Source: Streptomyces sioyaensis
Lineage (GTDB): Bacteria; Actinomycetota; Actinomycetes; Streptomycetales; Streptomycetaceae
DNA length: 42,271 nt
Direction of reading: 5' to 3'
Assembly: GCF_004122735.1 (NCBI RefSeq)
Contig: NZ_SDIF01000056.1
Span: 1-42,271 of the forward strand
Position numbers and translations under genes: made by a program
The notes under the pieces: generated by a model
Seen by the model: the letters and a program-made list of their open reading frames with translations, nothing else
Told to the model about the DNA's origin: nothing
Databases searched by the model: none
Shown here: piece by piece, positions 17,168 to 24,728 of the stretch
How the letters are laid out: each line of letters starts with the position of its first letter
Position numbering within the stretch: position 1 is the first letter of the stretch

Positions 17168-17254
17168 GTGCCTACCCGCGCCGTACTAAATAAGCCCACG
17201 CGACTTACCGCCCGCCATGGAACGCAAACGTTCCGGCGGGTTCTTTTTGAGTGA
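17168..17254 (+). CDS. Possible 28-codon leader ORF overlapping an attenuator
   Basis: GTG at 17168 coincides with the predicted transcription start, and an uninterrupted 28-codon frame runs to TGA at 17252-17254. The peptide would read MPTRAVLNKPTRLTARHGTQ and end FRRVLFE. It spans the whole terminator hairpin, so a ribosome translating it would prevent the hairpin from forming. No Shine-Dalgarno is needed if the message is leaderless. No known family; the case rests on position only. Confidence 0.35.
   Translation: MPTRAVLNKPTRLTARHGTQTFRRVLFE
17211..17248 (+). terminator. Intrinsic terminator/attenuator in the SARP leader
   Basis: CCCGCC(at)GGAACG pairs with CGTTCCGGCGGG (17229-17240 region) around a CAAA loop, giving 12 base pairs with a 2-nt bulge. 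TTCTTTTT follows directly. It points rightward and lies only 45 bp before the SARP start codon and about 45 bp after the predicted transcription start. Confidence 0.75.
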
Positions 17255-17292
17255 GATCGGCCACTGGCTACCGCCCCCCACATGGAGATTTC

Positions 17293-18117
17293 ATGGAATT
17301 CAGCGTACTCGGCTCATTCGCTATGCGGGACGGCGGGAAATCTTATCTCCCCTCCGCCCCCAAGACCCGGCAATTACTGGCACTGTTCGTCCTGCACAGC
17401 AATGAGCCCGTATCGCTCGCCACCTGCCTGGAGGAGCTGTGGGGCAACCGTGTCCCGCGCAGTGCCGTGCAGAGCCTGCACACCCGCGTGCTGCATATCA
17501 GGAGGGCACTAGCCGGATCGGTGAGCGTCGGGTCACAGGAGAAGGCCAAGCAGCTGCTCGTGACGCAGCACCGCGGCCACCTGCTCCGGGTCGCCCCGGG
17601 CAGCCTCGACCTCCACGAACTCGACCGGCACGTACAGGAATCCCGGCGCGCCCAGAAAGCCGGGGACGACCTCGGCGTAAGTTCCGCACTGCGTTCCGCG
17701 CTGTCGATGTGGCGCGGCACAGCCCTCTCCGACATTCACGCCGGGCCGATTCTGCAGGCCCGGGTGAACGGCCTCGAAGAATTTCGGCTGACGCTGCTGG
17801 AGCAGTGCATCGAGGCCGAGTTGCGGCTCGGAATGCACCATGACCTGGTTTCCGAACTCGGCCGGCTCGTAGCGGAGCACTCGGCGCACGAGAATTTCCA
17901 TGCGCAATACATGCTCGCCCTCTACCGGTCGGGACGGGCCGCCCAGGCGCTCGACACGTATCACGCACTCCGCGAAACCCTCAACGACGAGCTGGGCATC
18001 GAACCCACCCCGAAACTGCGCGAACTCCAGACCGCGATACTCACGGCCAATCCGATTCTGAACGTTTCGCCCCCGCAGGGGCGAGGACTGTCACTGGACC
18101 TGTTCAGCTCCTGCTGA
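17293..18117 (+). CDS. SARP-family pathway-specific regulator
   Basis: Protein of 274 residues built like a small Streptomyces antibiotic regulatory protein. It has an OmpR-like winged helix at about 1-95 (MEFSVLGSFAMRDGGKSY, QLLALFVLHSNEPVS, SLHTRVLHIRRAL) and a bacterial transcriptional activation domain at about 100-255 (LDLHELDRH, LYRSGRAAQALDTYHALRE, DELGIEPTPKLRELQ). SARPs activate biosynthetic gene clusters at direct heptamer repeats. Leu28 is encoded by TTA (17374-17376), the bldA-dependent codon. GGAG lies 5 nt before the ATG. It is followed after 24 bp by mtnA-apt on the same strand, so it probably controls this cluster. Confidence 0.92.
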   Translation: MEFSVLGSFAMRDGGKSYLPSAPKTRQLLALFVLHSNEPVSLATCLEELWGNRVPRSAVQSLHTRVLHIRRALAGSVSVGSQEKAKQLLVTQHRGHLLRVAPGSLDLHELDRHVQESRRAQKAGDDLGVSSALRSALSMWRGTALSDIHAGPILQARVNGLEEFRLTLLEQCIEAELRLGMHHDLVSELGRLVAEHSAHENFHAQYMLALYRSGRAAQALDTYHALRETLNDELGIEPTPKLRELQTAILTANPILNVSPPQGRGLSLDLFSSC

Positions 18118-18141
18118 ACACCTCGGAAAGGAATTCCTCAA

Positions 18142-19668
18142 ATGGAACATGCCATAGCGTGGGACGACGGAGCCATTGTTACGATCGACCAGCGAGCGCT
18201 TCCTGACGACCACCGCCCCTTGCGGCTGACGACGATCGACGAGCTGATCGACGCGATCGCCGCGCTGGCGATCCGCGGCGCACCCGCAGTCGGCGTAGCC
18301 GGCGCCCTCGGCATCGCGCTGTCGGCCCATCTGCGGGCGCACGAGGGCGAGTTGGACGAGGCCGGGGTGCGGGCGGACGCCGAGCGGATCGCCTCGGCCC
18401 GGCCCACCGCGGTCAACCTCGAATGGGGTGTGCGGCGGGCGCTGTCACGGGTGGCGGACGGCGCGGACGCGGTGCTGGCCGAGGCGCTCGCCCTGCTCGG
18501 CGAGGACGAGGCCGTCAATCGGGCCGCTGCCCGCAGGGCCGCCGAGTTCTTGCGGGCGCGCTGCGCTCCCGGGCCGCTGCGCATCCTTACGCACTGCAAT
18601 ACCGGGCGGCTCGCCACAGTGGCGTGGGGCACCGCCCTCGGCGCGATCCGTGAGCTGGCCGCTGCGGGGCAGGTGGCCGAGGTGCTCGCGGGGGAAACCC
18701 GGCCGCTGCTCCAAGGCGCCCGGCTGACCGCCTGGGAGCTGGCCGAGGAGGGCATCCCGCACCGGCTGTGCGTGGACTCGGCCGGTCCCGCGGCAATTGC
18801 CGCCGGGATGGTGGACTGCGTGATCGTCGGCGCCGACCGGGTCGCGGCCAACGGCGATGTGGCCAACAAGATTGGTACGTACTCCCTGGCGGTCGCCGCC
18901 GGGCGGGCAGGTATTCCGTTCGTCGTCGTGGCCCCCGAATCCACCCTGGATTCCCGGACGTTCAGCGGAAGTGAGATAGAGATCGAAGAGCGCGCCGCCG
19001 AGGAAGTCACGCACCACGGTGGCCGCCGTATGGCGCCCGAAGGCACACCGGTATTCAATCCGGCCTTCGATGTGACACCGTCAGAACTGGTGACCGCCGT
19101 CGTCACGGAAACGCGGACATTGGTGCGGGGGAAGGAAGACGGAAGTGGCCTTCCGGATCGCATTGCCGACCGAATCGATGTGATTCCTGACTTCCCGAAT
19201 AAGGGGGTTCTGTTTCAGGACCTGGCACCCTTTTACGCGGACGCCGCGATCGTGCGCGATACGGCCGCGGAAATGGCTCGGGCATTCCGGGGAAAGTTCG
19301 ACTGCGTGCTGGCTCTGGAAGCCCGTGGATTTCCGATCGGTGCCGCCGTCGCACAGCACAGTGACGTACCCCTAATTTTGGCCCGTAAGCCCGGAAAACT
19401 CCCCGGAGAAGTAATTTCGGCGGGCTACGGGCTGGAGTACGGAAAGGACACTCTGGAGGTCCAGGCCAAGGGAATTCCCGCGGGTTCCAGGGTGCTGATC
19501 GTCGATGACGTGCTGGCCACCGGCGGCACCCTGACGGCCGCTGCACAGCTGGTGACCGGCTGCGGCGCGTTGGTGGGCGGGATCGCCGCCATCGTCGAGC
19601 TCGACGCGCTGGGGGGCCGCGCGAAGCTCTCCTCCCATGAGGTGTTCACGGTGCATCACGTCGCGTGA
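18142..19668 (+). CDS. mtnA-apt: MtnA-Apt fusion: methylthioribose-1-P isomerase plus adenine phosphoribosyltransferase
   Basis: One 508-residue frame holds two enzymes. Residues 1 to about 330 are MtnA, which converts 5-methylthioribose-1-phosphate to the ribulose form; catalytic Cys152 is in THCNTG, Asp232 in GADRVAANGD, and the substrate block AIRGAPAVG is at 43-51. Residues about 338-508 are adenine phosphoribosyltransferase: IPDFPNKGVLFQDL (348-361), EARGFPIG and the PRPP loop VLIVDDVLATGGT (451-463). Both act on the two products of MTA phosphorolysis, MTR-1-P and adenine. Stand-alone MtnA is about 350 residues and Apt about 175, so both appear full length. An AAAGGAA ribosome site precedes the ATG. 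Co-directional with the SARP gene. Confidence 0.93.
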   Translation: MEHAIAWDDGAIVTIDQRALPDDHRPLRLTTIDELIDAIAALAIRGAPAVGVAGALGIALSAHLRAHEGELDEAGVRADAERIASARPTAVNLEWGVRRALSRVADGADAVLAEALALLGEDEAVNRAAARRAAEFLRARCAPGPLRILTHCNTGRLATVAWGTALGAIRELAAAGQVAEVLAGETRPLLQGARLTAWELAEEGIPHRLCVDSAGPAAIAAGMVDCVIVGADRVAANGDVANKIGTYSLAVAAGRAGIPFVVVAPESTLDSRTFSGSEIEIEERAAEEVTHHGGRRMAPEGTPVFNPAFDVTPSELVTAVVTETRTLVRGKEDGSGLPDRIADRIDVIPDFPNKGVLFQDLAPFYADAAIVRDTAAEMARAFRGKFDCVLALEARGFPIGAAVAQHSDVPLILARKPGKLPGEVISAGYGLEYGKDTLEVQAKGIPAGSRVLIVDDVLATGGTLTAAAQLVTGCGALVGGIAAIVELDALGGRAKLSSHEVFTVHHVA

Positions 19669-20423
19669 ACGCTTTGCGGTAGGCCGACCGAGAGGTCCGC
19701 GTGAAGCGGTTGAAGTGGTGCCGGTAGGTCACCGCGGTGTCGAATCCGACCGCGTTCGCGATCTCCTCGATCGGGGTGCGGGTCTTCTCCAAGAGCGGCG
19801 GACTGCCCTGCACTCGCTGGGAGATCAGCCAGTGCACGGGGGTGTTGCCCGTGGCCTGCACGAAGTGGAGCAGGTACGTACGGATCGACATGCCGGCGGC
19901 TCGCGCCGGCATGTCGACCGTGATCGGTTCGGTGAGTCGACGTACAGCGGGGCCGAATCGACGGGGACCAGCGGATATCGCTGGTGCAGCAGGTCGGCGT
20001 AGCGCCAGTGGGTGGTGGCCCGGCGGCCGTTCAGCAGGCCGGCGGTGGCCAGTGCGAAGGCTCCGGAGCAGATCGACACCACCGGGAGCCCTGCTGGTGC
20101 GCCCGCCGCAGCGCGGTGATCAGCTCCGGGCTCGGCTCGCGCGTCACATCGGCGATGCTCGGGACGATCACGGTCTGGGCCTCGACGAGCGCGTCGAGTC
20201 CGTACGAGGTGTGCAGGGTGGCGCCGCCGACCATGCGCAGCGGTCCGCGTTCCTCCGCGCAGATCTTCAATTCGTACCGAGGAGAATCCAATTCTGGCCA
20301 GGAACCGCCGAAAACCGCGGTGACGATACCGGTTTCGAACGCGGTCATCCCGTCGTACGCCAGAACGGAAACGGTCCGGGGAGGGTTGATCTGCGCTGTG
20401 TCAATCTGCACTGTGCCGACCAT
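19662..20423 (-). pseudogene. Broken GlxA-type (DJ-1/PfpI + AraC) regulator
   Basis: From 20423 the frame encodes a DJ-1/PfpI-like domain (RTVSVLAYDGMTAFETGI) up to LRRAHQQGS near 20086. A single-base frameshift there moves the sequence to another frame (VVSICSGAFALATAGLLNGR, the expected continuation). At about 19938 that frame joins the AraC helix-turn-helix part (PITVDMPARAAGMSIRTYLL; EEIANAVGFDTAVTYRHHFN) in a third frame. The usual 70-80 residues between the domains are missing, indicating an internal deletion. Two independent lesions make this a pseudogene. It lies directly after mtnA-apt on the opposite strand. Confidence 0.85.
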
Positions 20424-20543
20424 GGCGTTATCTTAGCGGAGATTGACATCGCTGCCACTGTCGCGGAGCGGCATGAATCGGCATGATCGGCAGCAGTATG
20501 CCGATGTGCCGGGGATTTCCCGGACGAGAGGGAGATGACCTCC

Positions 20544-20690
20544 ATGCGTGCGATTCTCCGGGTCGTGCTTCACACGCTGCAGGATGTGGCCTACGGAATT
20601 CATGCCTGGCACGCCATTAGGCTCGGTATGACTCCCCCGCTGCCGCCGAGGTCCGTACCCCGCCGAGAGGTGCACAATCTGGTGGCGTGA
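20544..20690 (+). CDS. Possible 48-residue small protein with its own terminator
   Basis: An uninterrupted frame from ATG 20544 to TGA 20690 encodes 48 residues opening MRAILRVVLHTLQDVAYGIH. GGGAG lies 9 nt upstream; an earlier in-frame ATG at 20535 is too close to it. A strong terminator follows 23 bp after the stop. The first half would form an amphipathic helix; the second half is Pro/Arg-rich. I do not recognise the family. The terminator and the ribosome site are the only support. Confidence 0.35.
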   Translation: MRAILRVVLHTLQDVAYGIHAWHAIRLGMTPPLPPRSVPRREVHNLVA

Positions 20691-20713
20691 ACTCGATTCT
20701 CACCCACCTGCTG

Positions 20714-20742
20714 AAGGGCCCAGGAATATTTCCTGGGCCCTT
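20714..20742. terminator. Strong bidirectional terminator
   Basis: aagggcccaggaa (20714-20726) and its exact complement (20730-20742) form a 13-bp stem with a TAT loop. TTTCTT follows on the plus strand. It separates rightward transcripts from the leftward MFS gene. Confidence 0.85.
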
Positions 20743-20762
20743 TCTTCATTCCGGCTTCGCCG

Positions 20763-22025
20763 TCAGCCCATCCGCGCCTCTTCGCCGACGGCCGGGACGT
20801 GCGCGGCGGCCGGCTCCGCGGGGGCGGCGATCCGGTTCTGCCGCCGGCTCGGCCTGGCCAGCAGCGTCAGCAGGGTGATCGCGGCGGTGAGCAGGAACGC
20901 CGCCCGGAGGCTGTAGTGATCGGCGAAGGCCCCAAGGGCCGCCGGGCCGATGATGGTTCCGATGCCGAGGAAGAACACGGCGGAGCTGAAGCCGGTCGAG
21001 GGCTGCTCGGGGAAGACCTGATAGCTCCAGACCGCGAGCAGGCCCGAACCGGCCATGAACGCGGGGCCGTAGAGGACCGCGGAGGCGGCCACGGCCGGGA
21101 TCGCGCCCGGCGCGATGCCCAGCAGCGCGATGGCGGCGGCCATGGCGAGGAACAGATAGACCTGCGTACGCCGCAGGCCCTGCCGCGCGATGAGAACACC
21201 GGTGAAGACACCGGCCGTACCGGCCAGGCCCATCAGCGTCCAGAACAGCGGGCCGGTGGGGTCGCCCTCCTTGAGGTCCTGGGAGACGGCGTCCACCGCG
21301 AACGTCCAGTAGACCGCGCCGATGAGGCCGTAGGACAGCGCCGTCAGGTAGAGCGGCACGGCCTGGACGCGGGCGAACCAGCGCAGGCTCACGCGCTGCG
21401 CGGAGCCTTCCGTGGTCCTGCGGTGCGGACCGCCGGGCAGGATGCGGGCGTTGTAGAGGGTCACGGCCAGCGCGGCCACGGCGAACGCGGTCCAGGCGTA
21501 CTGCCAGGCGGGGCCCTTGGCGATGATGGCCAGCGGGCCTGCCACGACGACGGCGAAGGCCGTGCCGCTGGGGATCAGCGCCATGACGCGTTCGCGCTGC
21601 CGCTCGGGCACCATGCGGTCCACCGCGTCGGAGTACGGCGCCCAGGCGAAGCCCGGGCTGAGTCCGGCCATGACCAGGCCGGCGACCAGCATGCCGGTGC
21701 CCTCCGCGTAGGCCACCAGCAGCATGCCGGCCGCGGCGGAGAGACCGCCCGCGATCACCAGCGGCCGCGGGCCGAAGCGCGCCGAGAGGACGCCGACGAT
21801 GAGCAGGGCGATGAGATAGCTGATGTAGGTGGCGCTGCCGATCAGGCCCACCAGCGAGACCGAAAGATCGAATTCGTTACGTATCTCCGGCAGGAAGAGA
21901 CCGTATCCGTATCGGGCGAACCCGAAGGTCACGCCCTGGGCTGCCACCCCCGCGATGCCGACCTTCCACGCGGCCGACAGCCGCTGTTTTTCCCGGTGCT
22001 GGTCCTGCACCTGGTCCTGATCCAT
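20763..22025 (-). CDS. MFS transporter
   Basis: Membrane protein of 420 residues with about 12 hydrophobic segments in two halves. The cytoplasmic loop GVLSARFGPRPLVIAGG after helix 2 is the MFS motif A region (G-x-x-x-D/A-R-x-G-x-R/K-x). It resembles the YbfB/CynX-type groups of drug or metabolite exporters. It lies downstream of a TetR gene on the same strand with an 18-bp palindrome between them, so it is probably an efflux pump induced by the TetR ligand. It could export the product of the surrounding cluster, but that is inference from position. Confidence 0.85.
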   Translation of the reverse strand: MDQDQVQDQHREKQRLSAAWKVGIAGVAAQGVTFGFARYGYGLFLPEIRNEFDLSVSLVGLIGSATYISYLIALLIVGVLSARFGPRPLVIAGGLSAAAGMLLVAYAEGTGMLVAGLVMAGLSPGFAWAPYSDAVDRMVPERQRERVMALIPSGTAFAVVVAGPLAIIAKGPAWQYAWTAFAVAALAVTLYNARILPGGPHRRTTEGSAQRVSLRWFARVQAVPLYLTALSYGLIGAVYWTFAVDAVSQDLKEGDPTGPLFWTLMGLAGTAGVFTGVLIARQGLRRTQVYLFLAMAAAIALLGIAPGAIPAVAASAVLYGPAFMAGSGLLAVWSYQVFPEQPSTGFSSAVFFLGIGTIIGPAALGAFADHYSLRAAFLLTAAITLLTLLARPSRRQNRIAAPAEPAAAHVPAVGEEARMG

Positions 22026-22042
22026 AAAAAAACGGCCTTTCT

Positions 22043-22060
22043 CAACGGAACGTTCTGTTG
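22043..22060. promoter_or_regulatory. 18-bp near-perfect palindrome before the MFS gene
   Basis: CAACGGAACGTTCTGTTG is symmetrical except for one pair and lies between the TetR stop and the MFS start. It shares GAACG/CGTTC half-sites with the region upstream of the TetR gene (GAACGA 22707-22712, TCGTTC 22722-22727, CGTTC 22746-22750). Probable TetR operator. Confidence 0.55.
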
Positions 22061-22098
22061 CCCACCGTGCGGGGGTTTCTGGGAGACTCCGTCGCCGC

Positions 22099-22704
22099 TC
22101 AACTGCCGCCCTCCCGGCGGGGCCAGGTCTCCAGAAGCCGCGCCACGGCTGCGCGGGCCTTGCTGATGGCGTCCTCCACCGTCCCCAGTGCCTGGGTGGT
22201 GGTCGCGCCCTCGTAGAGCATGAGGAGGGTGTCGGTCAGGTCTGCCGCGTTTTCATAGCCGGCTCGGTGGACGAGCGAGCTGATGTCCTCGCGGAGTTCG
22301 GACTTGTGGGCCGTCACGATCGTCCGGGCGGGGTGATCGCGATGGGCCAGTTCGGCTGCGGCGTTCGCGAAGGAGCAGCCGCGGAAGCCGCGTTCGGAGT
22401 GGCAGATCCCCAGCGCGTCGAAGACGGCGAGGAGCCGGTCGCGCGGGTCGTCACCGGCCGCCTCCCAGGTGAGGTCCAGCAGCTTGCGCCAGCGGTCGTC
22501 CCGCTCCTCCAGATACGCGACCACCAGGGCATCCTTGCCTCGAAAGTGCTTGTAGAAGGTCATCCGCGCGACATCGGCGGCCTCGATGAGGGCGTCGACC
22601 CCGGTGGTCTCGATGCCCTGGGCGTAGAAGAGGTCGTCGGCCGCGGTCAGCAGCCTGTTCCGGGCGGAGGGACGGGGCGGTGGTTCAACTCCGTGGACGT
22701 TCAC
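22099..22704 (-). CDS. TetR-family transcriptional regulator
   Basis: Protein of 201 residues. The N-terminal helix-turn-helix reads NRLLTAADDLFYAQGIETTG then ALIEAADVARMTFYKHFRGK, the canonical TetR DNA-binding pattern. A ligand-binding helical domain with ICHSERGFRGCSFANAAAEL follows, as in the YxaF/LmrA-like subgroup. GTG start at 22704. GAACG-type half sites upstream and in the gap to the MFS gene suggest it represses both itself and the transporter. Confidence 0.9.
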   Translation of the reverse strand: MNVHGVEPPPRPSARNRLLTAADDLFYAQGIETTGVDALIEAADVARMTFYKHFRGKDALVVAYLEERDDRWRKLLDLTWEAAGDDPRDRLLAVFDALGICHSERGFRGCSFANAAAELAHRDHPARTIVTAHKSELREDISSLVHRAGYENAADLTDTLLMLYEGATTTQALGTVEDAISKARAAVARLLETWPRREGGS

Positions 22705-22884
22705 AAGAACGAGTATACGGATCGTTCTATCTACTGCATAACGACCGTTCTATTCGCCGGCTGAACGAGCGTCAGCCGGGTGCCGCCGCCCAGGGGGAGG
22801 AGCGCGGCGGCCACCCGCGCACGGGCCCGTCCTGCCACCCTTCCGTTCTAGTGGTTGTCGCCACACCCCAGTTCAGGGGATGCG

Positions 22885-23340
22885 ATGGACTTCGAGAGTC
22901 GGAAGGAAGCTCTCTGCTGAGTGGGCCGCATATTTCAAGCTCATGCAGCAGGATGTGAGCAACGAGGACGCCGGCCGGATCGTCGGGGTGAACTCGAAGA
23001 CCGGCAGGCGCTGGCGCAACGGACGTAGACCGTCCGGCCGGAGAGGCGGCACCACCGGTTCGTCCGGTGGTGCCGCCGGCCGCTGCCACCGACGTCCCGG
23101 TCTACTTCTGCGCCCCTGCCAGTCCCTGGCAGCGCGGCTCCAACGAGAACACCAACGGCCTGCTGCGCAGTACTTCCCCAAAGCACCGACCCTTCAGTCC
23201 ACACCCGCAAGCACCTTGCAGCCGTCGCCGCCGAACTCACAGGCCGTCCACGCAAAACGCTCGGCTGGGAAACCCCAGCCGAGCGCCTGCATAAACTGCT
23301 CGCGGCTGATCAACACGACCACGTGTTGCAACGCCCCTTA
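22885..23340 (+). mobile_element. IS30-family transposase remnant
   Basis: The left part encodes a helix-turn-helix start (LSAEWAAYFKLMQQDVSNED, then AGRIVGVNSKTGRRWRNGRR). The right part, after about 23085, encodes the transposase C-terminus: DVPVYFCAPASPWQRGSNEN, then TNGLLR, and in another frame GRPRKTLGWETPAERLH. SPWQRGSNENTNGLLRQYFP is the hallmark of IS30-type DDE enzymes. The catalytic core is deleted and there is a frameshift near 23170. No terminal repeats could be defined. It abuts the 3' end of the aceA gene. Confidence 0.8.
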
Positions 23341-23378
23341 GAAGCCGCCGACCCGGCGGAGGGGCCTAGGGGAAGCGT

Positions 23379-24665
23379 CTAGTGGAACTGCTCTTCCTCG
23401 GTGGAGCCGCGCAGCGCCGTGGTGGCGGATGCGGGGTTGACAGCAGTGGAGACCTGGTCGAAGTAGCCGGTGCCGACCTCGCGCTGGTGCTTGACCGCGG
23501 TGAAGCCGTACTCCTGGGCGGCGAACTCCCGCTCCTGGAGGTCGACATACGCGGTCATGCCCTGGTCGGCGTAGCCACGGGAGAGGTCGAACATCGCGTG
23601 GTTGAGGGAGTGGAAGCCGGCCAGGGTGATGAACTGGAAGCGGTAGCCCATCGCGGCCAGCTCCCGCTGGAACTTGGCGATCTGGTCGTCGTCCAGCGCC
23701 GCCTTCCAGTTGAAGGACGGCGAGCAGTTGTAGGAGAGCATCTGGTCCGGGTACTGCGCGTGGATGGCCTCGGCGAACTCCCGGGCCTGGGCGAGGTCGG
23801 GCGTACCGGTCTCCATCCACAGGAGATCCGCGTACGGGGCGTAGGCCAGCCCTCGGGCGATCACCGGCGCCATCCCCGGCTCGACCCGGTAGAAGCCCTC
23901 CGCGGTGCGCTCCCCCGTGCAGAACCGGGCGTCCCGCTCGTCCACATCGCTGGTCAGCAGGTTCGCCGCCAGCGCGTCCGTACGGGCCACCAGCAGCGTC
24001 GGCACATCGGCGATGTCGGAGGCCAGGCGGGCCGCATTGAGCGTGCGGATGTGCTGGCCGGTGGGCACCAGCACCTTGCCGCCGAGGTGCCCGCACTTCT
24101 TCTCCGAGGCCAGCTGGTCCTCGTAGTGGATGCCCGCGGCGCCCGCCGCGATCATGGCCTTGGTCAGCTCGAAGGCGTTGAGCGGACCGCCGAAACCGGC
24201 CTCCGCGTCCGCCACGATCGGCGCCAGCCAGTCCGTGGTGTCCTCCCCGCCCTCGGCCGCGGCGATCTGGTCCGCCCGCAGCAGCGCGTTGTTGATCCGG
24301 CGCACCACGGTCGGCACCGAGTTGACCGGGTACAGGCTCTGGTCGGGGTAGGTGTGCCCGGACTGGTTGGCGTCCGCCGCGACCTGCCAGCCGGAGAGGT
24401 AGATCGCCTGCAGCCCGGCTTTCACCTGCTGCACCGCCTGGCCGCCTGTCAGCGCGCCCAGCGCGTGGATGTAGTCCCGCTCGTGCAGCTGGCGCCACAG
24501 CCGCTCAGCACCGCGCCGCGCCAGCGTGTGCTCCTCCCGCACACTGCCGCTCAGCCGTACGACCTCCGCCGCCGAGTATGTACGCTCCACGCCCGCCCAG
24601 CGGGGGTCGGTCTGCCATTTCTGCGTCAGCGCCGTTGCCGCGGCGGCCTGCTGAACAGTGGTCAT
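23379..24665 (-). CDS. aceA: Isocitrate lyase
   Basis: Protein of 428 residues, full length for the bacterial enzyme. It splits isocitrate into glyoxylate and succinate. The catalytic KKCGH lies at 189-193 (Cys191), and TDWLAPIVADAEAGFGGPLN, the Mg2+ site block, at 144-163. LLWMETGTPDLAQA and the SPSFNWK motif are present, so the enzyme looks active. A strong GAAGGAG site lies 5 nt before the ATG. It is the last gene of the leftward run headed by speD, 63 bp after metK. No malate synthase is adjacent, so glyoxylate may be wanted for something other than the glyoxylate shunt. It could also be an ordinary housekeeping copy read with the cluster. Confidence 0.95.
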   Translation of the reverse strand: MTTVQQAAAATALTQKWQTDPRWAGVERTYSAAEVVRLSGSVREEHTLARRGAERLWRQLHERDYIHALGALTGGQAVQQVKAGLQAIYLSGWQVAADANQSGHTYPDQSLYPVNSVPTVVRRINNALLRADQIAAAEGGEDTTDWLAPIVADAEAGFGGPLNAFELTKAMIAAGAAGIHYEDQLASEKKCGHLGGKVLVPTGQHIRTLNAARLASDIADVPTLLVARTDALAANLLTSDVDERDARFCTGERTAEGFYRVEPGMAPVIARGLAYAPYADLLWMETGTPDLAQAREFAEAIHAQYPDQMLSYNCSPSFNWKAALDDDQIAKFQRELAAMGYRFQFITLAGFHSLNHAMFDLSRGYADQGMTAYVDLQEREFAAQEYGFTAVKHQREVGTGYFDQVSTAVNPASATTALRGSTEEEQFH

Positions 24666-24728
24666 GTCCGCTCCTTCGTCATCTAATGAGGGGTTCCCCG
24701 ATGAGGGGTCAGAGGCGAGCGTGTGGCG

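Noticed and set aside
17219..17405. ORF starting at the ATG inside the terminator hairpin
   Set aside because: It is out of frame with the SARP gene and its start codon is part of the hairpin stem.
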